Shown: positions 27,746-37,373, counted from the first letter of the stretch. The stretch is DNA of 55,152 bases from Pseudomonas kitaguniensis (GCF_009296165.1 NZ_VUAZ01000130.1:1-55152), one strand, 5' to 3'. Notes: generated by a model from the sequence alone, not told the origin. Program-made: numbers and translations.

Positions 27746-28386
27746 GTTCGTTGGTCACCTTGCAACACGCCGAAGAGTTATCCACAGGTGCACGCCAGTT
27801 GGGCGTCGACTTGACCGAAGCCCAGCACACGTTGCTGCTGGGTTATCTGGCCCTGTTGATCAAATGGAACAAGGCTTACAACCTGACGGCGGTGCGCGAC
27901 CCTGACGAAATGGTCTCGCGCCATCTGCTCGACAGTTTGAGCGTGATGCCGTTTATCGAAAACGGCCGCTGGCTCGACGTTGGCAGCGGCGGTGGTATGC
28001 CCGGCATTCCGTTGGCCATCCTGTTTCCCGAGTCGCACGTGACGTGCCTGGACAGCAACGGCAAGAAAACCCGCTTCCTCACTCAGGTCAAACTCGAACT
28101 CAAACTGGATAACCTGCAGGTTATCCACAGCCGTGCTGAAACCTTCACGCCTGAGCTGCCCTTCAACGGGATTGTTTCCCGGGCGTTCAGCAGCATGGAG
28201 AATTTCAGCAACTGGACCCGCCACTTGGGCGACCGCGACACCCGCTGGCTGGCAATGAAGGGCGTTCATCCAAGCGACGAGCTGTTAGCATTGCCGGCAG
28301 ACTTCCACCTCGATAGCGAACATGCTTTGGCCGTACCCGGTTGCCAAGGCCAACGCCATCTGCTGATACTGCGCCGCACGGCATGA
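27742..28386 (+). CDS. rsmG: 16S rRNA (guanine-527-N7)-methyltransferase RsmG (GidB)
   Basis: Methylates G527 of 16S rRNA. The protein is 214 residues, starting with TTG within the overlap with mnmG. The SAM-binding motif is DVGSGGGMPGIPLAI and the N-terminal RsmG helices include LLIKWNKAYNLTAVRDP. Two perfect DnaA boxes lie in the gene (27778 and 28121). It begins the rsmG-parA-parB run, as in most bacteria. Confidence 0.97.
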   Translation: MSSLVTLQHAEELSTGARQLGVDLTEAQHTLLLGYLALLIKWNKAYNLTAVRDPDEMVSRHLLDSLSVMPFIENGRWLDVGSGGGMPGIPLAILFPESHVTCLDSNGKKTRFLTQVKLELKLDNLQVIHSRAETFTPELPFNGIVSRAFSSMENFSNWTRHLGDRDTRWLAMKGVHPSDELLALPADFHLDSEHALAVPGCQGQRHLLILRRTA

Positions 28387-28404
28387 TTGGGAACACAAGC
28401 AAGA

Positions 28405-29202
28405 ATGGCTAAGGTATTCGCGATAGCGAACCAGAAAGGTGGCGTGGGCAAAACCACCACCTGTATCAACCTCGCAGCATCCCTGGTGGCTACCAAGCGC
28501 CGGGTGCTGTTGATCGATCTCGATCCACAGGGCAACGCCACCATGGGTAGCGGTGTGGATAAACACGGCCTGGAAAACTCGGTCTACGACTTGCTGATTG
28601 GCGAGTGCGACCTGGGGCAGGCCATGCACTACTCCGAACACGGCGGTTATCAACTGCTGCCGGCCAACCGCGATTTAACCGCGGCGGAAGTGGTGCTACT
28701 GGAAATGCAGATGAAAGAAAGCCGTCTGCGCAGCGCGTTGGCGCCGATCCGGGAGAACTACGATTACATTTTGATCGACTGCCCGCCGTCGTTGTCGATG
28801 CTCACGCTGAACGCATTGGTGGCTGCCGATGGGGTGATTATCCCCATGCAGTGCGAGTACTTCGCACTTGAAGGCTTGAGCGACCTTGTGGATAACATCA
28901 AGCGCATCGCCGAGTTGCTTAACCCCAACCTGCAAATCGAAGGCCTGCTGCGGACCATGTATGACCCGCGCCTGAGCCTGATGAACGATGTGTCGGCGCA
29001 GCTCAAGGAACACTTCGGCGATCAGTTGTATGACACCGTGATTCCACGCAACATCCGCCTGGCCGAAGCACCAAGCTATGGCATGCCCGCGCTGGCGTAC
29101 GACAAATCATCGCGCGGTGCCATTGCTTACCTGGCGCTGGCCGGCGAGATGGTTCGCCGTCAACGCCGCAACTCACGCACCGCTGCCGCCCAGCCAACTT
29201 AA
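28405..29202 (+). CDS. parA: Chromosome partitioning ATPase ParA (Soj)
   Basis: Deviant Walker ATPase that moves ParB-parS complexes. The protein is 265 residues from ATG 28405 (MAKVFAIANQKGGVGKTTT). The deviant P-loop KGGVGKTT is at 11-18. The DLDPQGNATMG motif A' and DYILIDCPPSLSMLT Walker B follow. There is no N-terminal HTH, so it is a chromosomal type Ib ParA. It is followed by parB after nine bases; parS sites are at 14.5-17.7 kb. Confidence 0.97.
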   Translation: MAKVFAIANQKGGVGKTTTCINLAASLVATKRRVLLIDLDPQGNATMGSGVDKHGLENSVYDLLIGECDLGQAMHYSEHGGYQLLPANRDLTAAEVVLLEMQMKESRLRSALAPIRENYDYILIDCPPSLSMLTLNALVAADGVIIPMQCEYFALEGLSDLVDNIKRIAELLNPNLQIEGLLRTMYDPRLSLMNDVSAQLKEHFGDQLYDTVIPRNIRLAEAPSYGMPALAYDKSSRGAIAYLALAGEMVRRQRRNSRTAAAQPT

Positions 29203-29211
29203 GGAATCCCC

Positions 29212-30084
29212 ATGGCCGTCAAGAAACGAGGTCTCGGACGTGGACTGGATGCACTGCTGAGTGGTCCGACTGTCACTTCGCTGGAAGAACAAGCGGTGCA
29301 GGCCGACGAGCGCGAGCTTCAGCACCTGCCGCTGGACCTGATCCAGCGCGGCAAATACCAGCCGCGCCGGGACATGGACCCCCAGGCGTTGGAAGAACTG
29401 GCCAATTCGATCAAGGCTCAGGGCGTGATGCAGCCGATTGTGGTGCGCCCCATTGGCGGCGGCCGCTTTGAAATCATCGCCGGCGAGCGCCGCTGGCGTG
29501 CCAGCCAGCAGGCCGGCAAGGAAACCATCCCGGCGATGGTGCGCGATGTGCCGGATGAAACCGCCATCGCCATGGCGTTGATCGAGAACATCCAGCGTGA
29601 AGACCTCAACCCGATCGAAGAAGCCATCGCGTTGCAGCGTTTGCAGCAGGAGTTTCAGCTGACTCAGCAACAAGTGGCCGATGCGGTGGGCAAGTCTCGT
29701 GTGACCGTGTCCAACTTGCTGCGCCTGATTGCGTTGCCGGAAGTCATCAAGACCATGTTGTCGCATGGCGATCTGGAGATGGGCCACGCCCGTGCTTTGC
29801 TCGGTTTGCCGGAAAATCAACAGGTTGAAGGGGCGCGACACGTTGTCGCACGGGGTCTCACCGTTCGTCAGACCGAGGCCCTGGTTCGCCAGTGGCTGAG
29901 CGGCAAACCTGAGCCCGTTGAAGCGGCAAAACCTGACCCGGACATTGCGCGCCTTGAGCAGCGCCTGGCCGAGCGCCTAGGCTCTGCGGTGCAAATTCGC
30001 CACGGCAAGAAAGGCAAAGGGCAATTAGTCATCGGATATAACTCCCTTGATGAGCTTCAGGGCGTCCTTGCCCACATCCGCTGA
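29212..30084 (+). CDS. parB: Chromosome partitioning protein ParB (Spo0J)
   Basis: Binds parS and spreads on DNA as a CTP-dependent clamp. The protein is 290 residues. The N-terminal start MAVKKRGLGRGLDALLSGP interacts with ParA. The CTPase region has the GERRWRAS motif and ENIQREDLNPIEEA. The HTH domain includes LTQQQVADAVGKSRVTVSNLLRL. The C-terminal dimerisation domain contains LEQRLAERLGSAVQIRHGKK. Three matching parS sequences are in this window. Confidence 0.98.
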   Translation: MAVKKRGLGRGLDALLSGPTVTSLEEQAVQADERELQHLPLDLIQRGKYQPRRDMDPQALEELANSIKAQGVMQPIVVRPIGGGRFEIIAGERRWRASQQAGKETIPAMVRDVPDETAIAMALIENIQREDLNPIEEAIALQRLQQEFQLTQQQVADAVGKSRVTVSNLLRLIALPEVIKTMLSHGDLEMGHARALLGLPENQQVEGARHVVARGLTVRQTEALVRQWLSGKPEPVEAAKPDPDIARLEQRLAERLGSAVQIRHGKKGKGQLVIGYNSLDELQGVLAHIR

Positions 30085-30129
30085 AACATTTGCTTATGTA
30101 GCGCGCGATCGGAAAACACTACCCGACAG

Positions 30130-30158
30130 TTGAATAGGGGCAGAACCGCCCCTATACT
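30130..30158 (+). promoter_or_regulatory. Promoter of the atp operon with a hairpin spacer
   Basis: TTGAAT (30130-30135) and TATACT (30153-30158) are 17 bases apart. The spacer and its edges form a seven-base inverted repeat TAGGGGC / GCCCCTA (30135-30141 and 30148-30154), an unusual feature for a promoter. The distance to atpI is 74 bases. Confidence 0.65.
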
Positions 30159-30232
30159 CTGCGCGCATTTTGTCGGCACAAATTATGCCAAGTTATTGAT
30201 TTCCGGCAGCCGACCATTGAGGAGCAAGAGTG

Positions 30233-30640
30233 ATGGAAACCCGCACGCCAAACACGTTGCCGTTCCATCGCTTGGCCGTTTTCCCGGTTTTATTGGCGCA
30301 ATTTGTCGTGTTGCTGATCGCCGCTTTGGCGCTTTGGTATTGGCAGGGAGTCGTCGCCGGGTATTCAGGACTTTGCGGAGGCCTGATAGCCTTGCTGCCC
30401 AATATGTATTTTGCTCACAGGGCCTTTCGGTTTTCCGGCGCCCGAGCAGCCCAAGCTATCGTCCGGTCTTTTTATGCCGGTGAAGCAGGCAAACTGATTT
30501 TGACGGCAGTGCTGTTCGCACTGACCTTTGCAGGTGTGAAGCCATTGGCGCCGCTGGCTGTATTCGGCGTGTTCGTGTTGACCCAACTGGTCAGCTGGTT
30601 CGCTCCCCTGCTAATGAAAACAAGACTTTCGAAACCTTAG
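30233..30640 (+). CDS. atpI: ATP synthase protein I
   Basis: Small membrane protein that leads the atp operon; it is thought to help assemble the c-ring or to transport Mg2+. The protein is 135 residues, starting at ATG 30233 (METRTPNTLPFHRLAVF), eight bases after GGAG; a GTG three bases earlier is less well spaced. Four hydrophobic segments are visible (VLLAQFVVLLIAALALWYW; GYSGLCGGLIALLPNMYFA; ILTAVLFALTFAGV; LAVFGVFVLTQLVSWFAPLL). Confidence 0.9.
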   Translation: METRTPNTLPFHRLAVFPVLLAQFVVLLIAALALWYWQGVVAGYSGLCGGLIALLPNMYFAHRAFRFSGARAAQAIVRSFYAGEAGKLILTAVLFALTFAGVKPLAPLAVFGVFVLTQLVSWFAPLLMKTRLSKP

Positions 30641-30656
30641 GGCGTTTGAGGCAACC

Positions 30657-31526
30657 ATGGCAGAAACAACCGCTTCGGGCTATATCCAGCACCACTTGCA
30701 GAACCTGACCTTCGGTCAGCTTCCCAACGGCGGCTGGGGCTTTGCCCACTCCGCAGCAGAGGCCAAAGAAATGGGCTTCTGGGCTTTCCACCTGGATACT
30801 CTGGGCTGGTCGGTCGCACTGGGTCTGATCTTCGTCCTGATTTTCCGCATGGCGGCAAAAAAGGCGACTTCCGGTCAGCCAGGTGCCTTGCAGAACTTCG
30901 TTGAAGTACTGGTCGAATTCGTCGATGGCAGCGTGAAAGACAGCTTCCATGGCCGTAGCCCGGTGATTGCACCGCTGGCACTGACCATCTTCGTCTGGGT
31001 GTTCCTGATGAACGCCGTCGACCTGATCCCGGTTGACTGGATTCCTCAGCTCGCCATGGCGATCAGCGGCGATCCGCACATTCCATTCCGTGCCGTGTCG
31101 ACCACTGACCCGAACGCCACCCTGGGCATGGCCCTTTCGGTGTTTGCGTTGATCATTTTCTACAGCATCAAGATCAAGGGCATCGGCGGCTTCATCGGCG
31201 AACTGACCCTGCACCCGTTCGGCAGCAAGAACATCTTCTTGCAAGCGCTGCTGATCCCGGTGAACTTCCTGCTGGAATTCGTGACCCTGATCGCCAAGCC
31301 GATTTCCCTGGCTCTGCGACTGTTCGGCAACATGTATGCCGGCGAGCTGGTGTTCATTCTGATCGCTGTGATGTTCGGCAGCGGTCTGCTCTGGCTTAGC
31401 GGCCTGGGTATTGTTCTGCAGTGGGCGTGGGCTGTGTTCCACATCCTGATCATCACCCTGCAGGCCTTCATCTTCATGATGCTGACCATCGTCTACCTGT
31501 CGATGGCGCACGAAGAGAACCATTAA
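30657..31526 (+). CDS. atpB: ATP synthase F0 subunit a
   Basis: Membrane stator subunit forming the proton half-channels. The protein is 289 residues. The essential arginine is in the helix with PISLALRLFGNMYAGELVF. An N-terminal extension carries YIQHHLQNLTF. It is followed by a 133-base gap with a hairpin before atpE, consistent with the separate translational control of subunit c. Confidence 0.97.
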   Translation: MAETTASGYIQHHLQNLTFGQLPNGGWGFAHSAAEAKEMGFWAFHLDTLGWSVALGLIFVLIFRMAAKKATSGQPGALQNFVEVLVEFVDGSVKDSFHGRSPVIAPLALTIFVWVFLMNAVDLIPVDWIPQLAMAISGDPHIPFRAVSTTDPNATLGMALSVFALIIFYSIKIKGIGGFIGELTLHPFGSKNIFLQALLIPVNFLLEFVTLIAKPISLALRLFGNMYAGELVFILIAVMFGSGLLWLSGLGIVLQWAWAVFHILIITLQAFIFMMLTIVYLSMAHEENH

Positions 31527-31550
31527 GACCGGCCTCGGCCAGTCTGATGT

Positions 31551-31572
31551 CCTTCCCGGTGAAACGGGAAGG
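31551..31572 (+). promoter_or_regulatory. mRNA hairpin between atpB and atpE
   Basis: Stem CCTTCCCG / CGGGAAGG with loop GTGAAA and no T-run, so it is not a rho-independent terminator. It may be an mRNA-processing or stability element; subunit c must be made in ~10-fold excess over other subunits. The atpE ribosome site GGGAGGAAAG is very strong. Confidence 0.55.
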
Positions 31573-31659
31573 TGGCCTGAAAGGGCTATGAAACGATTTG
31601 TTTTACCGCTTTAAAATCTAAAAAACCTAAACCATACGACGTAAAAGTCGGGAGGAAAG

Positions 31660-31917
31660 ATGGAAACTGTAGTTGGTCTAACCGCTATCGCTGTTGCACT
31701 GTTGATCGGCCTGGGCGCCCTGGGTACTGCCATTGGTTTCGGCCTGCTGGGCGGCAAGTTCCTGGAAGGCGCAGCGCGTCAGCCAGAAATGGTTCCAATG
31801 CTGCAAGTTAAAATGTTCATCGTTGCCGGCCTGCTCGACGCCGTGACCATGATCGGTGTTGGTATCGCTCTGTTCTTCACCTTCGCGAACCCCTTCGTTG
31901 GTCAACTCGCCGGTTAA
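31660..31917 (+). CDS. atpE: ATP synthase F0 subunit c
   Basis: Proteolipid of the rotor ring. The protein is 85 residues, two transmembrane helices joined by the polar loop ARQPE (39-43). The proton-carrying acid is D60 in [12 protein letters not shown]. There is no sodium-binding signature, so it is H+-coupled. It is preceded by the strongest ribosome site in the operon. Confidence 0.98.
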
Positions 31918-31973
31918 TCACTCGTTTTTTCGAGTGATTGGTGTGTTGTGCAACGAATGAGCGAGGTATTGGC

Positions 31974-32444
31974 GTGAACATTAATGCAACCATTATTGGT
32001 CAGTCCTTAGCGTTCTTGATTTTTGTCGTTTTCTGCATGAAGTTCGTATGGCCTCCGGTCATCGCAGCTTTGCACGAACGTCAGAAGAAGATCGCGGATG
32101 GACTGGACGCTGCCGCACGAGCAGCTCGCGACCTGGAGTTGGCCCACGATAAAGTGGGTCAACAACTGCGCGAAGCGAAAGCTCAGGCAGCCGAAATCAT
32201 TGAGCAAGCCAAGAAACGCGGTAACCAGATTGTTGAAGAGGCTGTTGAAAAAGCCCGTATCGACGCTGACCGTGTGAAGGTTCAGGCTCAGGCCGAGATC
32301 GAGCAGGAACTGAATGGTGTCAAAGATGCGCTGCGTGCCCAACTGGGTGCTCTGGCCGTCGGCGGCGCCGAGAAGATCCTGGGTGCCACAATCGATCAAA
32401 ACGCGCACGCGGAGCTGGTTAACAAACTGGCTGCTGAAATTTAA
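31974..32444 (+). CDS. atpF: ATP synthase F0 subunit b
   Basis: Peripheral stalk subunit. I choose GTG 31974 (MNINATIIGQSLAFLIFVVF), preceded by GCGAGG, giving 156 residues, the normal size. One N-terminal membrane helix is followed by a long charged coiled coil (ALHERQKKIADGLDAAARAA onwards). Confidence 0.96.
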   Translation: MNINATIIGQSLAFLIFVVFCMKFVWPPVIAALHERQKKIADGLDAAARAARDLELAHDKVGQQLREAKAQAAEIIEQAKKRGNQIVEEAVEKARIDADRVKVQAQAEIEQELNGVKDALRAQLGALAVGGAEKILGATIDQNAHAELVNKLAAEI

Positions 32445-32456
32445 GCGAGGGCGATC

Positions 32457-32993
32457 ATGGCAGAATTGACCACGTTGGCCCGACCTTACGCTAAGGCAGC
32501 CTTCGAGCACGCCCAGGCCCACCAGCAGCTGGCCTCTTGGTCAGCCATGCTCGGCCTGGCTGCAGCAGTGTCGCAAGACGACACCATGCAGCGCGTGCTC
32601 AAGGCCCCGCGACTGACGAGCGCAGACAAGGCCGCCACGTTTATTGACGTGTGCGGCGACAAGTTTGATGTGAAAGTGCAGAACTTCATTAACGTCGTTG
32701 CCGAAAACGACCGTCTCCCGCTTCTGCCGGAGATTGCCGCTCTGTTCGACCTGTACAAGGCCGAGCAAGAGAAGTCGGTAGACGTTGAAGTCACCAGTGC
32801 TTTTGCATTGAACCAAGAACAGCAAGACAAACTCGCCAAGGTTCTCAGTGCACGACTCGACCGGGAAGTGCGCCTGCAAGTTGCGGAGGATGCCACCCTG
32901 ATTGGTGGTGTCATCATTCGCGCCGGCGACCTGGTTATCGATGGCTCGATTCGCGGCAAACTCGCGAATCTTGCCGAAGCATTGAAATCTTGA
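32457..32993 (+). CDS. atpH: ATP synthase F1 subunit delta
   Basis: Links F1 to the peripheral stalk. The protein is 178 residues. The typical start AELTTLARPYAKAAFEHA and the C-terminal block RLQVAEDATLIGGVIIRAGDLVIDGSIRGKL (read as two segments, 137-150 and 151-168) mark the OSCP/delta family. Confidence 0.97.
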   Translation: MAELTTLARPYAKAAFEHAQAHQQLASWSAMLGLAAAVSQDDTMQRVLKAPRLTSADKAATFIDVCGDKFDVKVQNFINVVAENDRLPLLPEIAALFDLYKAEQEKSVDVEVTSAFALNQEQQDKLAKVLSARLDREVRLQVAEDATLIGGVIIRAGDLVIDGSIRGKLANLAEALKS

Positions 32994-33014
32994 GTTTGAA
33001 GGGGCAGCAGAGCA

Positions 33015-34559
33015 ATGCAGCAACTCAATCCTTCCGAAATAAGTGAAATTATCAAGGGCCGCATCGACAAGCTCGATGTGACCTCCCAAGCCCGTAACGA
33101 AGGCACTGTCGTCAGCGTATCTGACGGCATCGTGCGGATTCACGGTCTGGCCGACGTAATGTACGGCGAGATGATCGAGTTTCCGGGCGGCGTCTACGGT
33201 ATGGCCCTCAACCTGGAGCAAGACTCCGTAGGTGCCGTTGTATTGGGCGCGTACACCAGTCTGGCTGAAGGCATGAGCGCCAAGTGCACAGGCCGCATCC
33301 TGGAGGTTCCGGTTGGTAAGGAACTGCTGGGCCGCGTAGTCGACGCACTGGGTAACCCAGTTGACGGCAAAGGTCCGCTGAACAACACCTTGACCGATGC
33401 GGTCGAGAAAGTTGCTCCAGGCGTGATCTGGCGTAAGTCGGTAGACCAGCCTGTACAGACTGGCTACAAGGCTGTCGATGCCATGATTCCTGTCGGCCGT
33501 GGCCAGCGTGAGCTGATCATCGGTGACCGTCAGATCGGTAAAACCGCTCTGGCGATCGACGCGATCATCAACCAGAAGAACAGCGGCATTTTCTGCGTCT
33601 ACGTAGCCATTGGTCAGAAGCAATCGACCATCGCCAACGTGGTTCGCAAGCTGGAAGAAAACGGCGCCCTGGCCAACACGATCATCGTGGCTGCCAGTGC
33701 TTCGGAATCTCCTGCGCTGCAATTCCTGGCACCGTACTCCGGTTGCACCATGGGTGAATTCTTCCGCGACCGCGGTGAAGACGCGCTGATCGTTTATGAC
33801 GATCTGTCCAAGCAAGCAGTGGCTTACCGCCAGATTTCCCTGCTGCTGCGCCGTCCACCAGGCCGTGAAGCTTACCCAGGCGACGTGTTCTATCTCCACT
33901 CCCGTCTGCTGGAGCGCGCATCCCGCGTTTCGGAAGAATACGTAGAGAAGTTCACCAACGGCGCAGTGACCGGCAAAACCGGTTCCCTGACCGCACTGCC
34001 GATCATCGAAACCCAGGCTGGCGACGTTTCCGCGTTCGTTCCGACCAACGTGATTTCCATCACCGACGGTCAGATCTTCCTGGAATCGGCCATGTTCAAC
34101 TCAGGCATCCGTCCTGCAGTGAACGCCGGTGTTTCGGTATCCCGTGTGGGTGGTGCCGCTCAGACCAAGATCATCAAGAAGCTCTCCGGTGGTATCCGTA
34201 CCGCTCTGGCTCAGTACCGTGAACTGGCGGCATTCGCCCAGTTCGCTTCTGACCTGGACGAAGCGACCCGTAAGCAACTTGAGCATGGTCAGCGCGTTAC
34301 CGAGCTGATGAAGCAGAAGCAATACGCCCCAATGTCGATCGCTGACATGGCGTTGTCGCTGTATGCCGCTGAGCGTGGGTTCCTGACCGACGTTGAAATC
34401 ACCAAGGTCGGCAGCTTTGAACAAGCGCTGATTGCTTACTTCAACCGCGATCACGCCGAATTGATGGCGAAGATCAACGTGAAGGGTGACTTCAATGACG
34501 ATATCGATGCTGGCATGAAAGCCGGTATCGAGAAGTTCAAGGCCACCCAAACCTGGTAA
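33015..34559 (+). CDS. atpA: ATP synthase F1 subunit alpha
   Basis: Non-catalytic nucleotide-binding subunit. The protein is 514 residues. Walker A is GDRQIGKT (170-177). Other family marks are LVYDDLSKQA (here ALIVYDDLSKQAVAYRQISL) and the PS00152-type signature PAVNAGVSVSRVGG. It is in the usual place in the operon. Confidence 0.99.
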   Translation: MQQLNPSEISEIIKGRIDKLDVTSQARNEGTVVSVSDGIVRIHGLADVMYGEMIEFPGGVYGMALNLEQDSVGAVVLGAYTSLAEGMSAKCTGRILEVPVGKELLGRVVDALGNPVDGKGPLNNTLTDAVEKVAPGVIWRKSVDQPVQTGYKAVDAMIPVGRGQRELIIGDRQIGKTALAIDAIINQKNSGIFCVYVAIGQKQSTIANVVRKLEENGALANTIIVAASASESPALQFLAPYSGCTMGEFFRDRGEDALIVYDDLSKQAVAYRQISLLLRRPPGREAYPGDVFYLHSRLLERASRVSEEYVEKFTNGAVTGKTGSLTALPIIETQAGDVSAFVPTNVISITDGQIFLESAMFNSGIRPAVNAGVSVSRVGGAAQTKIIKKLSGGIRTALAQYRELAAFAQFASDLDEATRKQLEHGQRVTELMKQKQYAPMSIADMALSLYAAERGFLTDVEITKVGSFEQALIAYFNRDHAELMAKINVKGDFNDDIDAGMKAGIEKFKATQTW

Positions 34560-34609
34560 GCCGCAGCGGGAGCCGCAAGGCTCCCGCTTGCTAACCTGAT
34601 AGGTGTTAC

Positions 34610-35470
34610 ATGGCAGGCGCAAAAGAGATTCGCAGTAAGATTGCGAGCATCAAAAGCACGCAAAAGATTACCAGCGCCATGGAAAAAGTGGCGGTCAGCA
34701 AAATGCGCAAGGCACAAATGCGCATGGCTGCTAGCCGTCCTTATGCGGAGCGTATCCGCCAGGTAATTGGGCATTTGGCTAACGCTAACCCGGAATACCG
34801 CCACCCGTTCATGATCGACCGCGACGTTAAGCGTGTGGGTTATGTGGTAGTGAGCAGTGACCGTGGTTTGTGCGGTGGTCTGAATACCAACCTGTTCAAG
34901 GCCCTGGTCAAGGACATGGCGGTAAACCGCGAAAAGGGCGTCGAGATCGATCTGTGTGTTGTGGGTAGCAAGGGTGCGGCCTTTTTCCGTAACTTCGGCG
35001 GCAACGTCGTAGCAGCTATCAGCCACCTGGGTGAAGAACCGTCGATCAATGATTTGATCGGCAGTGTGAAGGTGATGCTGGATGCGTACCTGGATGGCCG
35101 GATTGACCGCCTGTCCGTGGTATCCAACAAGTTCATCAACACCATGACCCAGCAGCCAACCGTGGAGCAATTGATTCCACTGGTGGCGAATCCGGATCAG
35201 GAACTCAAGCACCACTGGGACTACCTCTACGAACCAGACGCCAAAGAGCTGCTTGACGGCTTGATGGTGCGCTACGTGGAGTCGCAGGTGTACCAGGCGG
35301 TGGTCGAGAACAACGCAGCTGAACAAGCGGCGCGGATGATCGCGATGAAAAACGCTACCGATAACGCCGGTGATCTGATCAGCGATTTGCAGCTGATCTA
35401 CAACAAGGCGCGTCAGGCTGCGATCACCCAAGAGATCTCGGAAATCGTCGGCGGCGCTGCCGCGGTTTAA
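34610..35470 (+). CDS. atpG: ATP synthase F1 subunit gamma
   Basis: Central rotor shaft. The protein is 286 residues. The N-terminal coiled coil MAGAKEIRSKIASIKSTQKI and the C-terminal helix SDLQLIYNKARQAAITQEIS are the family signatures. A short inverted repeat (GCGGGAGCC / GGCTCCCGC) lies in the 50-base gap after atpA. Confidence 0.98.
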   Translation: MAGAKEIRSKIASIKSTQKITSAMEKVAVSKMRKAQMRMAASRPYAERIRQVIGHLANANPEYRHPFMIDRDVKRVGYVVVSSDRGLCGGLNTNLFKALVKDMAVNREKGVEIDLCVVGSKGAAFFRNFGGNVVAAISHLGEEPSINDLIGSVKVMLDAYLDGRIDRLSVVSNKFINTMTQQPTVEQLIPLVANPDQELKHHWDYLYEPDAKELLDGLMVRYVESQVYQAVVENNAAEQAARMIAMKNATDNAGDLISDLQLIYNKARQAAITQEISEIVGGAAAV

Positions 35471-35497
35471 CGGTTCAAATATTCAGAGGATCCAGCT

Positions 35498-36877
35498 ATG
35501 AGTAGCGGACGTATCGTTCAAATCATCGGCGCCGTTATCGACGTGGAATTCCCACGCGACAGCGTACCGAGCATCTACAACGCTTTGAAAGTACAGAGCG
35601 ATGCCGGCACCACTCTCGAAGTTCAGCAGCAGCTGGGCGACGGCGTGGTACGGACCATTGCAATGGGTTCCACCGAGGGCCTGAAGCGCGGTCTGGGCGT
35701 GCTTGACACTGGCGCTGCCATCTCCGTACCGGTCGGTAAAGCGACCCTGGGCCGGATCATGGACGTGCTGGGCAACCCGATCGACGAAGCTGGCCCGATC
35801 GACACCGAAGAGCGCTGGGGCATTCACCGTCCAGCACCTTCGTTCGCCGAACAAGCTGGCGGCAACGATCTGCTCGAAACCGGTATCAAGGTTATCGACC
35901 TGGTTTGCCCGTTCGCCAAAGGCGGTAAAGTCGGTCTGTTCGGTGGTGCCGGTGTAGGCAAAACCGTAAACATGATGGAACTGATCCGTAACATCGCCAT
36001 CGAGCACAGCGGTTATTCCGTGTTCGCCGGTGTGGGTGAGCGTACTCGTGAGGGTAACGACTTCTACCACGAGATGAAGGACTCCAACGTTCTGGACAAA
36101 GTGGCACTGGTTTACGGTCAGATGAACGAGCCGCCGGGTAACCGTCTGCGCGTAGCACTGACTGGCCTGACCATGGCCGAGAAGTTCCGTGACGAAGGTA
36201 ACGACGTTCTGCTGTTCGTCGACAACATCTACCGTTACACACTGGCCGGTACTGAAGTATCCGCACTGCTGGGCCGTATGCCTTCTGCAGTAGGTTACCA
36301 GCCGACTCTGGCTGAAGAGATGGGCGTTCTGCAAGAACGTATCACTTCGACCAAAGAAGGTTCGATCACCTCGATCCAAGCGGTATACGTACCTGCGGAT
36401 GACTTGACCGACCCGTCGCCTGCGACCACCTTCGCCCACTTGGACGCCACCGTCGTTCTGTCCCGTGACATCGCTTCCCTGGGTATCTACCCAGCGGTCG
36501 ATCCACTCGACTCGACGTCGCGCCAGCTGGACCCGAACGTGATCGGCCAGGAGCACTACGACACCGCTCGCGGCGTTCAGTACGTGCTGCAGCGTTACAA
36601 AGAACTGAAGGACATCATTGCGATCCTGGGTATGGACGAGCTGTCGGAAACCGACAAGCAGTTGGTAAACCGTGCTCGCAAGATCCAGCGCTTCTTGTCG
36701 CAGCCGTTCTTCGTGGCTGAAGTCTTCACCGGTGCTTCGGGTAAATACGTTTCCCTGAAAGACACCATTGCTGGCTTCAAAGGCATCCTCAACGGTGACT
36801 ACGACCACCTGCCAGAACAAGCGTTCTACATGGTCGGCGGCATCGAAGAAGCGATCGAGAAAGCCAAGAAACTGTAA
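35498..36877 (+). CDS. atpD: ATP synthase F1 subunit beta
   Basis: Catalytic subunit. The protein is 459 residues. Walker A is GGAGVGKT (149-156), Walker B LLFVDNIYR, and the catalytic glutamate lies in GVGERTREGNDFY. The PS00152-type signature is PAVDPLDSTS. Confidence 0.99.
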   Translation: MSSGRIVQIIGAVIDVEFPRDSVPSIYNALKVQSDAGTTLEVQQQLGDGVVRTIAMGSTEGLKRGLGVLDTGAAISVPVGKATLGRIMDVLGNPIDEAGPIDTEERWGIHRPAPSFAEQAGGNDLLETGIKVIDLVCPFAKGGKVGLFGGAGVGKTVNMMELIRNIAIEHSGYSVFAGVGERTREGNDFYHEMKDSNVLDKVALVYGQMNEPPGNRLRVALTGLTMAEKFRDEGNDVLLFVDNIYRYTLAGTEVSALLGRMPSAVGYQPTLAEEMGVLQERITSTKEGSITSIQAVYVPADDLTDPSPATTFAHLDATVVLSRDIASLGIYPAVDPLDSTSRQLDPNVIGQEHYDTARGVQYVLQRYKELKDIIAILGMDELSETDKQLVNRARKIQRFLSQPFFVAEVFTGASGKYVSLKDTIAGFKGILNGDYDHLPEQAFYMVGGIEEAIEKAKKL

Positions 36878-36921
36878 TCCCGGCGCCCGGCAACGGGCGC
36901 TCATCAGGTTGAGGCAATCAG

Positions 36922-37338
36922 ATGGCTATGACAGTCCATTGCGATATCGTCAGCGCGGAAGGGGAAATCTTCTCCGGTCTGGTAGAAATGGTGATTGCAC
37001 ACGGCGAACTCGGTGACCTGGGTATTGCCATGGGCCACGCGCCGTTGATCACCAGCTTGAAGCCAGGTCCGATCACTCTGACCAAGCAAGGCGGGGAACG
37101 TGAGGTGTTTTACATCTCCGGTGGTTTCCTCGAGGTTCAGCCGAACATGGTCAAGGTACTTGCCGACACCGTGCAACGTGCTGGCGACCTGGATGAAGCC
37201 TCCGCTCAGGAAGCCGTAAAGGCTGCCGAGAAGGCCCTGAACGAAAAGGGCGCGGACTTCGACTACAGCGCTGCTGCTGTACGTCTGGCCGAGGCTGCAG
37301 CTCAGCTGCGCACGCTCCAGCAGATCCGCAAGAAGTAA
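36922..37338 (+). CDS. atpC: ATP synthase F1 subunit epsilon
   Basis: Regulatory subunit of the central stalk. The protein is 138 residues. The beta-sandwich has VHCDIVSAEGEIFSG and GELGDLGIAMGHAPLIT, followed by a C-terminal helical hairpin. It is the last gene of the operon before a clear terminator. Confidence 0.97.
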   Translation: MAMTVHCDIVSAEGEIFSGLVEMVIAHGELGDLGIAMGHAPLITSLKPGPITLTKQGGEREVFYISGGFLEVQPNMVKVLADTVQRAGDLDEASAQEAVKAAEKALNEKGADFDYSAAAVRLAEAAAQLRTLQQIRKK

Positions 37339-37373
37339 GCGGCCCAGCCGTAATGCTTCATGTGTGATTGATT

